From Gammaproteobacteria bacterium (GTDB taxonomy: Bacteria > Pseudomonadota > Gammaproteobacteria > Pseudomonadales > M0112): 8,021 nt of DNA. Location of the stretch: assembly GCA_006227085.1 (NCBI GenBank), contig SBFY01000203.1:1-8021 (forward strand). Direction: 5' to 3'. The translations under genes were made by a program, and so were the position numbers. Of this stretch, positions 1 through 6,070 are shown one piece after another. Below the pieces are notes generated by a model, which saw only the letters and a program-made list of their open reading frames with translations, was not told the origin of the DNA and did no database searches. Each line of letters opens with the position of its first letter. The stretch's first letter is position 1.

Positions 1-170
1 TATTGCGCATGAATGAAATGCCGGAAGTGGAAGTGCACCTGGTGCAGAATACCGAGCCGCCCATGGGGGTCGGTGAAATCGGTGTACCGCCGATCGCACC
101 TGCTGTGGCAAACGCCTTGTTTGCCGCAACCGGCCAGCGCCTGCGTGAATTACCGTTGAAACTCGCCTGA
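1..170 (+). CDS. Molybdenum hydroxylase, molybdopterin-binding (large) subunit, C-terminal fragment
   Basis: The reading frame is open from the window edge (first full codon at 3) to TGA at 168-170 and gives the last 55 residues of a larger protein. The stretch PPMGVGEIGVPP, followed by an alanine-rich segment (APAVANALFAATG) and RLRELPL, is the usual C-terminal end of xanthine dehydrogenase / isoquinoline 1-oxidoreductase beta-type subunits. In this superfamily the Glu of GVGE is the active-site base next to the Mo centre, so the visible part carries a key catalytic residue. The family oxidises N-heterocycles or aldehydes with water as oxygen donor. The short ELPLKLA ending is more like the IorB group than eukaryote-type xanthine dehydrogenase, but the fragment is too small to fix the substrate. 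The next gene, an XdhC-family factor, starts one base after the stop and supports the assignment. Only the 5' truncation by the window prevents a firmer call. Confidence 0.85.
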   Translation, partial: LRMNEMPEVEVHLVQNTEPPMGVGEIGVPPIAPAVANALFAATGQRLRELPLKLA

Positions 171-171
171 C

Positions 172-1119
172 ATGGATTCGCAAGACCATTGGGTGCTGTC
201 GCGTGTCTGTGAGTGGTTGCAGTCAGGGCGCACGGTGTGGTTTTGCACCATCATTGAAACAGTCGGGGCGTCACCGCGACCGGTGGGCTCCTTGCTTGCC
301 CTGAATGATGCGGGTGAGTTGGCGGGCTCATTGTCCGGTGGCTGCGTCGAAGATGACTTGCTGGAGAAATTACGGTCCGGTACGGGTGACCAGCATTCAC
401 CGCAGGTGATTGGGTATGGCATCACGGCAGAAGAAAACGAGCGCCTCGGTTTGCCGTGTGGTGGCCGCCTGAAAGTGCTCGTGGAACATTGCCGCCCGGA
501 TGCATACCCGCATTTCCATCCGTTGTTGGCAGCGTTATCGGAACGGCGCTGCATGACGCGCACGGTGTCCTTGCGTGATGGTGCTGTGACGCTGCAAGCA
601 ACAGCGGCCTGGCAGCCCTTGCATTGGCAGCATGACGTTGTGACGCATACCTTCGGCCCGCAATATTTGTTATTGCTGGTCGGTGCAGGTGAATTGGCAC
701 GGGTGTTGTCGCAGATGGCCTTGATGATGGATTACCGTGTCTTGGTGTGTGACCCGCGTCATGAGCGAATCCAGCAATGGTCATTGCCGGATGTGCCGGC
801 CATACAGGGCATGCCGGATGACATCGTGCGCGAACACGCCTGCGATTCGCATAGCATCGTTATTACCTTGACCCACGATCCGCGCATTGATGACATGGCC
901 TTGATGGAAGCACTGCAGGCTGATCTGTTCTATGTGGGTGCGTTGGGTTCGATCCGTACATCCACAGCGCGGCGCGAACGATTATTGCAATTGGGCCTGA
1001 CAGAGCTGCAGCTGGCACGCCTGCATGCCCCGGTGGGTTTGCCGATCCATAGCAAGCGGCCGGCCGAAATTGCCGTGGCGATCCTGGCGGAATTAACAGC
1101 CTTGCGAGGCCAGCGCTGA
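172..1119 (+). CDS. XdhC/CoxI-family molybdenum cofactor maturation/insertion protein
   Basis: This 315-residue protein has the two-part structure of XdhC. An N-terminal CoxI-type domain contains ASPRPVGS (33-40) and AGSLSGGCVE (51-60), with GLPCGG at 93-98. A C-terminal Rossmann-like domain begins with LLLVGAGELA (167-176), an acidic residue in CDPR (193-196), THDPRID (234-240), YVGALGSIRT (254-263) and ends with LHAPVGLPI (284-292) and a PAEIAVAILAEL helix. XdhC proteins bind Mo cofactor, promote its sulfuration and insert it into the apo-enzyme; the Cys of SGGCVE and of GLPCGG are candidates for this. Its place directly after the Mo-binding subunit (1-bp gap) fits that role. No good Shine-Dalgarno precedes ATG 172, so translation is probably coupled to the upstream stop. 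The stop shares one base with the next start (TGATG). The length is within the normal range for the two-domain form. Confidence 0.92.
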   Translation: MDSQDHWVLSRVCEWLQSGRTVWFCTIIETVGASPRPVGSLLALNDAGELAGSLSGGCVEDDLLEKLRSGTGDQHSPQVIGYGITAEENERLGLPCGGRLKVLVEHCRPDAYPHFHPLLAALSERRCMTRTVSLRDGAVTLQATAAWQPLHWQHDVVTHTFGPQYLLLLVGAGELARVLSQMALMMDYRVLVCDPRHERIQQWSLPDVPAIQGMPDDIVREHACDSHSIVITLTHDPRIDDMALMEALQADLFYVGALGSIRTSTARRERLLQLGLTELQLARLHAPVGLPIHSKRPAEIAVAILAELTALRGQR

Positions 1120-1736
1120 TGCCGGTGGGTATCCTGTTGGCCGCGGGTGCCAGCCAGCGCTTTGGTGCCGACAAGCGCTTGCACCCCTTGGCCGATGGCC
1201 GGCCGATGCTGGCACACAGCATCACGCATGCGGCGGCAGCCTTGCCGGCCGTGTGGGTGGTGATTCGCGAGGATGAACAGGCTGTCTGTGAGCAGGTGAG
1301 TGCGGCGTTAACCGATCCCGTGCTCGAGAAAACCCACTGGTTGCCAGCGAGGGAGTCCTGCCTGGGGATGGGGTCCAGTCTGGCGGCCGGGGTGCGGGCG
1401 ACAGCCGATGCCGATGGCTGGATCGTCCTGTTGGGGGATATGCCAGCGATTGCGCCATCGACCATCTGCGTTGTGGCCGAGGCCCTGCAGCATTCACCGC
1501 TGGTGCGGCCCAGCTGTGATGGCCGGGCAGGCCATCCCGTCGCTTTTTCGCCCGCTTTTGCGGAGGATTTGCTGGCCCTGCAGGGTGATCAGGGCGCGCG
1601 TGCGATATTGGATAAAAACCAACAGCGGCTTTTGTTATTATCGGTCGCTGATCCGGGGGTCTGGCAAGATGTGGATAGCGCAGCAGACTTGATCCGGTTA
1701 ACCGGGAATGATGCAAGGCAAGAGAGGCAGGCATGA
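1119..1736 (+). CDS. MobA/MocA-like nucleotidyltransferase (probable molybdenum cofactor cytidylyltransferase)
   Basis: The 205-residue protein belongs to the NTP-transferase family that includes MobA and MocA. Visible motifs are the nucleotide-binding loop LLAAGASQRFGADKR (6-20), GMGSSLAAG (83-91), the metal-binding LLGDMPA (104-110, Asp107), GHPVAF (138-143), GDQGAR (156-161) and DVDSAADL (184-191). MocA joins CMP to molybdopterin to make the dinucleotide form used by bacterial Mo hydroxylases; MobA adds GMP instead. A CMP role is inferred from the neighbours, because the upstream gene encodes a xanthine-dehydrogenase-family subunit and XdhC, and that family uses the cytosine form. The start ATG overlaps the previous stop by one base and has a GAGG element at 1106-1109, nine bases upstream. 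The 3' end overlaps the SDR start as ATGA. Base specificity cannot be decided by eye. Confidence 0.88.
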   Translation: MPVGILLAAGASQRFGADKRLHPLADGRPMLAHSITHAAAALPAVWVVIREDEQAVCEQVSAALTDPVLEKTHWLPARESCLGMGSSLAAGVRATADADGWIVLLGDMPAIAPSTICVVAEALQHSPLVRPSCDGRAGHPVAFSPAFAEDLLALQGDQGARAILDKNQQRLLLLSVADPGVWQDVDSAADLIRLTGNDARQERQA

Positions 1737-2689
1737 CAGACGCGTTGGGAGCAACAACGACGGCAATGGATGTGGTCAAGGGTCGTGACCTGACAGGGCG
1801 TCGCGCCCTGGTGACGGGCGGTTACGCGGGTTTGGGATATGAAACTGCCCGCGCGTTGGCTTCGGCAGGCGCGGAAGTCGTGATCGCCGGGCGTGATGCA
1901 CACAAGCTCAAGGCTGCCGTTGCCTCTCTGTCTGAAGCGACAGGCAACCCGCATATCCATGGCATGTTGCTGGATCTGGCCAATCTCGCATCCGTGCGCC
2001 AATTTGCCAGCGACTTCCAGGCCCGGTTTCCCAAGCTCAAGTATTTGATCAATAACGCGGGTGTGATGGCGTGTCCTTTGTCGCGCACGGCGGATGGTTT
2101 TGAAATGCAGTTTGGCACCAATCACTTGGGGCACTTTTTATTGTCAGGCCTGTTGTTGCCGGTGTTAAAGGCAGGCCAGCCAGGTCGCATCGTGTTCCTT
2201 TCTTCGGGTGGGCACAAATACAGCCCGATCAATTTCGATGACCTGAATTTTGAACATACCGAATACGATAAATGGAAAGCGTACGGGCAATCGAAAACGG
2301 CGAATGCCTTGTGTGCATTAGGGTTCGATCGCCGTTACCGTGACCAGGGGATCCGTTCCTTTGCGGTGCATCCCGGTGTGATTTTCACGGATTTGGCACG
2401 CCACTTGACCGAGGAAGACTTCAAGGCATTCGAAAGCAAGGATGGCAAGGAAGGACAGCGTGGCAAGCTCGTGATCAAGACGGTTGAACAAGGTGCGGCA
2501 ACCAGTGTGTGGGCGGCGATTGCAAAAGAGTTGCGTGGCGAAGGTGGCTTGTACCTGGAAGATTGCCACGCGGCGCAACAGGTTGAAGAAGGTGTGCAAA
2601 GCCATGGGTATTATGAATATGCCATGAACCCGCGGCAGTCCGATCGCCTGTGGCGCTTCAGTGAACGATTGGTGGGTTGGAAATCGTGA
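1733..2689 (+). CDS. Short-chain dehydrogenase/reductase (SDR), retinol-dehydrogenase / WW-oxidoreductase-like
   Basis: This 318-residue protein is a classical-type SDR, an NAD(P)-dependent oxidoreductase with a Rossmann fold. Motifs in order are the cofactor loop TGGYAGLG (28-35), Asp81 in LLDLAN, NNAG (107-110), the catalytic Ser in FLSSGG (155-160), YGQSK (184-188) with the catalytic Tyr184 and Lys188, and HPG (213-215). Arg54 after the second strand (AGRD) suggests NADPH rather than NADH, which is an inference. At about 318 residues it is longer than the roughly 250-residue core, with an extended C-terminal part (about 225-318) as in the retinol-dehydrogenase-like group. The start lies in an ATGA overlap with the MocA-like gene and has GAGAGG at 1722-1727, five bases away. 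It is thus the last gene of the Mo hydroxylase operon and is followed by a terminator. The substrate is unknown; it may be a product or precursor of the Mo enzyme. Confidence 0.92.
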   Translation: MTDALGATTTAMDVVKGRDLTGRRALVTGGYAGLGYETARALASAGAEVVIAGRDAHKLKAAVASLSEATGNPHIHGMLLDLANLASVRQFASDFQARFPKLKYLINNAGVMACPLSRTADGFEMQFGTNHLGHFLLSGLLLPVLKAGQPGRIVFLSSGGHKYSPINFDDLNFEHTEYDKWKAYGQSKTANALCALGFDRRYRDQGIRSFAVHPGVIFTDLARHLTEEDFKAFESKDGKEGQRGKLVIKTVEQGAATSVWAAIAKELRGEGGLYLEDCHAAQQVEEGVQSHGYYEYAMNPRQSDRLWRFSERLVGWKS

Positions 2690-2704
2690 CCCGATGCCAA
2701 CGAC

Positions 2705-2738
2705 AATAAAAAAGCCGCCCTTGAGCGGCTTTTTTATT
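2705..2738. terminator. Bidirectional rho-independent terminator between convergent genes
   Basis: A perfect 14-bp inverted repeat (AATAAAAAAGCCGC at 2705-2718 and its complement at 2725-2738) surrounds a 6-base loop (CCTTGA). The GC core is GCCGC/GCGGC, flanked by A and T tracts, so a U-run follows the hairpin on either strand. It lies 15 bp after the SDR stop and 11 bp after the stop of the leftward gene at 2750, exactly where two convergent units need to end. Confidence 0.93.
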
Positions 2739-2749
2739 GCAAGCGATGT

Positions 2750-3151
2750 TTAGCCAAAACTGCCATATTCCATCGGCAGTGACACCAGGCCGTCTGCTTC
2801 CGGTTCCAGGTGATAGGCAGCAATGACATCTATCTTGCCAAGGATGTGCCAGTTCAGGCGTTCCAGGTCGGTGACCGGGATGCGGTATTCCTTGTGGTTT
2901 TCATAAGCGATGGTCTGTATTTCATAGCGCTGGATGAAATCGGTGGCGATATCAAAGATGGCTACGTAACCGGCGGAATACTGGCGGGCATTCCACAGGC
3001 GGGCAACCTGTTCAGCATAGTCGCGGTGCAGTTTCGGGTAAAAGTACACCTGGTCACGATAATCAGGGGTGAAACGCTTCCAGCCAGAGGCAATCACAGC
3101 AGCGAGCTGGCTGGGGGTCAGTGGCTTATAGAGTGTGGTGGCTTGGCACAT
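2750..3151 (-). CDS. Small protein of unknown function at the end of the sortase operon (resembles proteins labelled 'ADP-ribosylation/crystallin J1')
   Basis: The protein has 133 residues from ATG at 3151; no function is established. Its layout (TTLYKPLTPSQLAAVIASGW near the N-terminus, QVYFYPKLHRDYAEQVARLWN in the middle, then GYVAIFDIATDFIQRYEIQ and KEYRIPVTDLERLNWHI) resembles, from memory, small bacterial proteins carrying the automatic label 'ADP-ribosylation/crystallin J1'. That label is not proof of activity. The order of an aromatic LY strand, a Tyr/Ala-rich helix and a late EYRIP strand would fit an ADP-ribosyltransferase-like fold, but this is speculation. No signal peptide or membrane segment is visible, so it is probably cytoplasmic. 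The start was chosen because AGGAG (3161-3165) lies nine bases upstream; a longer frame to 3238 lies inside the sortase gene and lacks that support. The gene overlaps the 3' end of the sortase gene by 26 bp and is likely co-transcribed with it. Confidence 0.8.
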   Translation of the reverse strand: MCQATTLYKPLTPSQLAAVIASGWKRFTPDYRDQVYFYPKLHRDYAEQVARLWNARQYSAGYVAIFDIATDFIQRYEIQTIAYENHKEYRIPVTDLERLNWHILGKIDVIAAYHLEPEADGLVSLPMEYGSFG

Positions 3152-3743
3152 GATCAGGCTCTCCTGTGGTGGATGGTTGGCGAATGGGGTCAGCGAATAC
3201 GAGGTAACGCAGCGGTCCGCCGGCGTCCAGGGCCTCAAAGGGGTAACAGGTCACCAGCACGAGCTGGTCGTGATCCGCTTCGGCCAATAAAGGTTCATTA
3301 CGGCTGTCGACAATGCGGATGGCGGTGACGCGATAACGCACAGTGCTGCGCCGGTTCGGGGTGATATCCAGTGCATCGCCTACGCGCACCGATTGCAGGA
3401 AACGGAAATGCGTGTCGCGATGACCGCCCACCACGCTGAAACCGGGTGTGCCGGGCAGGGCGCTGCCGTTCAGGTGGCCAGGCCCAAACGCCAGGGAGCT
3501 GCCATCGGCACCTTGCAGGATGAACAGGTCAACACCGCGGCTTGCCATCTGCAGGCGTGCGACTGGCCAGGTGTCAGCCCATGGCCACGGTTTGACCGGG
3601 TCGGCGTGTTGCTGGGCTTCCTGCCACGCACTGGCAATCAGGTGTTGTGCGAGTACTGCCTTGGCCTGGATCCAGGCGCCGTGGCCAAATTGCCAGGCGC
3701 CGAGGACCAGGAAGAACGGCACGATGAACTTACGCCAGGCCAT
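3126..3743 (-). CDS. Class GN sortase (dedicated proteobacterial / marine type)
   Basis: This 205-residue membrane-anchored cysteine transpeptidase has one N-terminal hydrophobic segment (about 6-23, IVPFFLVLGAW) that should leave the catalytic domain in the periplasm. The sortase triad is visible: His108 in GGHRDTHF, Cys166 in LVTCYPF and Arg179 in GPLRYLVF. Sortases cut a C-terminal sorting signal of a surface protein and transfer it to an acceptor; in Gram-negative bacteria the acceptor is not well defined. The neighbour fits exactly: the preceding gene encodes a VIT/VWA protein with a sorting signal, which is the known partner of this sortase group, and the genes overlap by 14 bp. AAGGAA (3751-3756) lies seven bases before the start. 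The C-terminal tail after residue 187 is hydrophilic and its codons overlap the start of the next gene. The pairing with the linked substrate and with PdsR/PdsS makes the class assignment firm. Confidence 0.95.
   Translation of the reverse strand: MAWRKFIVPFFLVLGAWQFGHGAWIQAKAVLAQHLIASAWQEAQQHADPVKPWPWADTWPVARLQMASRGVDLFILQGADGSSLAFGPGHLNGSALPGTPGFSVVGGHRDTHFRFLQSVRVGDALDITPNRRSTVRYRVTAIRIVDSRNEPLLAEADHDQLVLVTCYPFEALDAGGPLRYLVFADPIRQPSTTGEPDHVPSHHTL
3161..3165 (-). promoter_or_regulatory. Shine-Dalgarno site deciding the start of the small gene after the sortase
   Basis: On the minus strand this reads AGGAG, nine bases before ATG at 3151, and lies inside the sortase coding region. It is the strongest ribosome binding site near the possible starts of this frame and favours the 133-residue product over the 162-residue extension. 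Confidence 0.75.
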
Positions 3744-5895
3744 GTTCTTCTTCCTTGCGGATCACGCGCGTGAACAACCAGCCCAGCCACAGGAACATCA
3801 GCCCAAAGCCCATGGCGCGACCCGAGCCGGTGGCGGTTTTCGGGTAAGCAAACGGTTGCGGTGCCTGGCCCTTCGGGCGTGCATTGGCGACCGGGCTGGT
3901 GGCGAGATCCGCGTTTTGCGGGCGGGAGACCACTTCTTCGACAGCAATGAAGCTGGTGTAGGGGCTGACCAGCTGGTGCAGCAGTGCCACTTTCAACACA
4001 TCGTCGCGCACGTCTTGCTCGGGGCGGCCGGTGGTTTTCTGGTCCAGCAGGGCGGCGATTTTTTCGCGTGCCCACACCGTGGCAATGCCGCTGTGGTTGT
4101 TCAATCCGCGGAGTTGCAATGATTGTTGCCAGGGTTGGTCGCCCGCATTGCCGCTGATGGTGACCATGCCTTGCAAGGATGGCGCACGGGCACTGATCAC
4201 CACCGGTTCACCGAGGTAGAGATCCGGCAGGCGTGAAGGGTACATTTCCACCGTGGCACCTTGTGGCCAGTCCACTTGCAGGTTGGCAACGACCGGGCTG
4301 CCCAGTTTTGCCAGCAGTTCGCCCATCCTGGCTTGTACTTCATTGATGTTGCCGATATGAGTGAAGGTGCCGCGGCCAAATTGCGCAGCCTTGTGCATGA
4401 AGTGGCTGTTGGGGGCTGAGCCAATGCCCACCGTGAACAGGCGGCCGCTGCCGAGCTTGTCGTAAATCAGCTTGAACAGGGCTTCTTCATTGCCGACGGC
4501 GCCATCGGTGATGAACACCACCTGCCGCAAATGGCTTTCTTCGGCAGGATGACTGAAGGCCAGCTCCAGTGCTGCACGCATTTCGGTGCCGCCCGTGGCC
4601 TGCAGTTTTTCCGTGAAGTGCCTGGCGCGTGCGATGTTCTGGCTGTTGGCTTCCTGGCTGCGCGTGAACAAGGGTGTCGGGGTAGAGTTGAACTCGATGA
4701 TATTGAAACGGTCTTGCGGGCCCAGGCCTTTCAGGGCCAGCAACAGGCTCTGTTTGGCCTGGTCGATGGACACACCTTGCATGGAGCCGGATGTGTCAAC
4801 GATGTAAATCATCTCGCGGGGCAGGGCAGCGCGGGTGCTGGCCGGTTTCGGTGGCACGATCATCAGCAGCGCGTAATCCTCGCCAGCACGCTGTTCGCTA
4901 AACACGGCAGCCTGCGGGGTGTTGCCAGCAGCCGGTTCCCAGCTGAGGACAAAATCCTGTTCCATCGAAACGCTGCCCTGTGTCAGCTTGAGCTGGTAGC
5001 GTTTGCCTTCGCGCTTGAGCACCACATCGTGATAAGCACTGCTGATGTCATTGAGCGGCATGCCCATGTCGAGCGTGGCGGTCAGTGTGATCGGGTTGAT
5101 GGGATTGGCCGTGGTGGCCGCCACCGGGTTCAGGAACGGGGTGATGCGGCTGGCATCTGGCACCTGGTCGGTATCCATCGCCCAGCCATGGCCATTCGCT
5201 TGCAAGGTCACCGATTCCTCACTGCCGCTGCGGGTGCTGTTGCCCGGGATGTAGCGCGGCGTAATGGTCATCGGGAAGCGCAGGCTGAACACGCCGCTAT
5301 CGAAACGCACCGTTTGCAGGTATTCGATTTCCACCGTGATGGTTTCGCCGGGGCCGATATTGGCCACGGAATTGGTGAACATGTTCGGGCGTTCCTGTTC
5401 CACCAGGCTGGCTTTACGCCCTTCGGATTTGGCTTTCTCGTAGGTGCGCTTGGCTTGTGCGCGTTCCTGGATCTTGCCTTCAATGATGCGCTCGCCAATG
5501 ATCATGCGCATGCGGTGCACGGCGGCGTTATCGGTCAACGGGAACACATAGATGCCTTCGACCCAGCCCTGGCTGTCATTGCGGAAATGCTGTTTGACGC
5601 GCACATGGGCCGTCATGCCGCTGATGTCGATGTGGGCTTCACTGTCCAGCCGGGTTGCCGCGATATAGCGGCCGGGCGCCCCGGTGGCGATCAGCAGTGA
5701 ACCGGCCTTGGCATCAGCCAGGCCCATGGCCGTTTCATCGGCTTCATCGCCGTGGGCGGTTTGCCAGGCGATCGAGCCCATCACCACCAGCAGCAGGCTG
5801 ATGAAGGCGATGCTGAGCCAGCTGCGTGAGCGCCGGCGCATGCGGCGGGGTGGTTGGGTATCCAGAACGCGGTAATAGGGAAGGCGGCGGGTCAT
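3730..5895 (-). CDS. VIT and VWA domain surface protein, dedicated sortase substrate
   Basis: The 721-residue protein matches the marine proteobacterial sortase target family. A basic N-terminus (RRMRRRSRS, 17-25) precedes a hydrophobic segment (about 27-44) acting as a signal sequence, with a possible signal peptidase site after AHG (47-49). A VIT domain (vault / inter-alpha-trypsin type) covers about 65-205, including VFPLTDNAAV and the EGKIQERAQAKRTYEKA region. A VWA domain covers about 360-535 with an intact metal site: DTSGS (367-371), GGTEM (435-439, Thr437) and ITDG (462-465, Asp464). The C-terminus has a sorting motif (YPKTA, 684-688), a hydrophobic helix (about 695-711) and a short charged tail. 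The protein is expected to be exported and then processed by the adjacent sortase; VIT/VWA proteins commonly mediate adhesion, but that is inference here. CAGGAG lies seven bases before ATG 5895. It is the first gene of the leftward arm, divergent from pdsR. Confidence 0.95.
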   Translation of the reverse strand: MTRRLPYYRVLDTQPPRRMRRRSRSWLSIAFISLLLVVMGSIAWQTAHGDEADETAMGLADAKAGSLLIATGAPGRYIAATRLDSEAHIDISGMTAHVRVKQHFRNDSQGWVEGIYVFPLTDNAAVHRMRMIIGERIIEGKIQERAQAKRTYEKAKSEGRKASLVEQERPNMFTNSVANIGPGETITVEIEYLQTVRFDSGVFSLRFPMTITPRYIPGNSTRSGSEESVTLQANGHGWAMDTDQVPDASRITPFLNPVAATTANPINPITLTATLDMGMPLNDISSAYHDVVLKREGKRYQLKLTQGSVSMEQDFVLSWEPAAGNTPQAAVFSEQRAGEDYALLMIVPPKPASTRAALPREMIYIVDTSGSMQGVSIDQAKQSLLLALKGLGPQDRFNIIEFNSTPTPLFTRSQEANSQNIARARHFTEKLQATGGTEMRAALELAFSHPAEESHLRQVVFITDGAVGNEEALFKLIYDKLGSGRLFTVGIGSAPNSHFMHKAAQFGRGTFTHIGNINEVQARMGELLAKLGSPVVANLQVDWPQGATVEMYPSRLPDLYLGEPVVISARAPSLQGMVTISGNAGDQPWQQSLQLRGLNNHSGIATVWAREKIAALLDQKTTGRPEQDVRDDVLKVALLHQLVSPYTSFIAVEEVVSRPQNADLATSPVANARPKGQAPQPFAYPKTATGSGRAMGFGLMFLWLGWLFTRVIRKEEEHGLA
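3733..3846 (-). other. C-terminal sorting signal (YPKTA motif, membrane helix, charged tail)
   Basis: This encodes residues 684-721 of the VIT/VWA protein. It starts with YPKTA(TG), continues with a Gly/Phe/Leu/Trp-rich helix (about 695-711) and ends in RVIRKEEEHGLA. The tripartite order is that of LPXTG-type signals, but the first position is Tyr instead of Leu and the fifth is Ala instead of Gly. A Pro/Gln/Ala-rich linker (about 660-683) precedes it. Confidence 0.8.
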
Positions 5896-5902
5896 GGCGG
5901 TG

Positions 5903-5907
5903 CTCCT
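5903..5907 (-). promoter_or_regulatory. Shine-Dalgarno site for the VIT/VWA gene
   Basis: Minus-strand AGGAG lies seven bases before ATG 5895. It supports this start over an internal Met (codon 19, around 5841), which would give a more ordinary signal-peptide length but has no Shine-Dalgarno sequence. Confidence 0.75.
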
Positions 5908-5944
5908 GTGATGGGTTTCGACAGGTGCAGTCTGCGCGGCCGGA

Positions 5945-6018
5945 ATGGCAGGCCAACGGCGGGGTATGGCAGGCCAGTGAGGAATTGTGATGAATCATGG
6001 CAAGCCCTTGGCCGGCCC
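5945..6018. repeat. Helically phased TGGCNNGCC repeats in the divergent promoter region (candidate PdsR sites)
   Basis: ATGGCAGGCCA occurs exactly twice, at 5945-5955 and 5966-5976, 21 bp apart. A degenerate copy, ATGGCAAGCCC, is at 5997-6007 (31 bp further), and the core TGGCCGGCC recurs at 6009-6017, 11 bp after the core of the third. All spacings are close to multiples of 10.5 bp, so the copies face the same side of the helix. Tandem sites of this kind are typical for OmpR/PhoB-family regulators, and such a regulator is encoded next door. The last copy overlaps the -35 element of the pdsR promoter. Binding by PdsR is inference. Confidence 0.6.
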
Positions 6019-6022
6019 TTGG
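6004..6022 (+). repeat. 8-bp direct repeat GCCCTTGG with 11-bp period
   Basis: GCCCTTGG is found at 6004-6011 and 6015-6022, giving an 11-bp period with a 3-bp spacer. This geometry is the same as that of direct half-sites recognised by PhoB-type winged-helix dimers. It spans the -35 element and part of the spacer of the putative pdsR promoter and overlaps the TGGCNNGCC copies, so the two descriptions may reflect one operator. Confidence 0.45.
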
Positions 6023-6035
6023 GGACGGTTACAAT
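6008..6035 (+). promoter_or_regulatory. Putative sigma70-type promoter of pdsRS
   Basis: TTGGCC (6008-6013, four of six matches to TTGACA) and TACAAT (6030-6035, five of six matches to TATAAT) are separated by 16 bp. The transcript would start near 6042 and have a leader of about 29 bases before ATG 6071. The candidate operator repeats lie upstream of and over the -35 element. No equally clear promoter is seen for the divergent VIT/VWA gene, which could therefore depend on an activator. Confidence 0.6.
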
Positions 6036-6070
6036 GAAGCCTGGACCACCATAAGAATGGATAACAGCGC

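Larger units (their letters stand above)
5896..6070. promoter_or_regulatory. Divergent regulatory region between the sortase arm and pdsRS
   Basis: These 175 bp separate the VIT/VWA start from the pdsR start and must hold the promoters for both arms. The right half contains the pdsR promoter and the repeat cluster; the left 40 bp contain only the Shine-Dalgarno of the VIT/VWA gene and a leader. On the minus strand I find no good -10/-35 pair. The repeats at 5945-5976 end about 50 bp before the VIT/VWA start, which would suit an activator bound at or just upstream of a poor -35. Confidence 0.7.

Noticed and set aside
863..1779. Several long minus-strand open frames opposite the XdhC and MocA-like genes
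   Set aside because: They are low-complexity Pro/Arg/Ala/His-rich shadows of the + strand genes and have no family motifs.
3152..3238. N-terminal extension of the small gene to ATG 3238 (162 residues)
   Set aside because: The extra part overlaps conserved sortase coding sequence, has no Shine-Dalgarno, and the AGGAG at 3161-3165 fits the inner start.
2810..3328. 172-codon open frame on the + strand
   Set aside because: It lies opposite the small 133-residue gene and the sortase 3' end, both of which have motifs or ribosome binding sites; no domain is visible in it.
3448..4122. 224-codon + strand frame across the sortase / VIT-VWA junction
   Set aside because: It is antisense to two genes with intact catalytic or metal-binding motifs and contains no recognisable domain.
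4531..5700. 389-codon open frame on the + strand opposite the VIT/VWA gene
   Set aside because: It is fully antisense to a well-supported gene, has no recognisable domain, and its His/Ala/Gly/Val-rich composition is what the complement of GC-rich codons produces.
6010..6017. GGCCGGCC palindrome as an independent operator
   Set aside because: It is explained by overlap of the TGGCNNGCC core and the GCCCTTGG repeat in GC-rich sequence; on its own an 8-bp GC palindrome is not informative.
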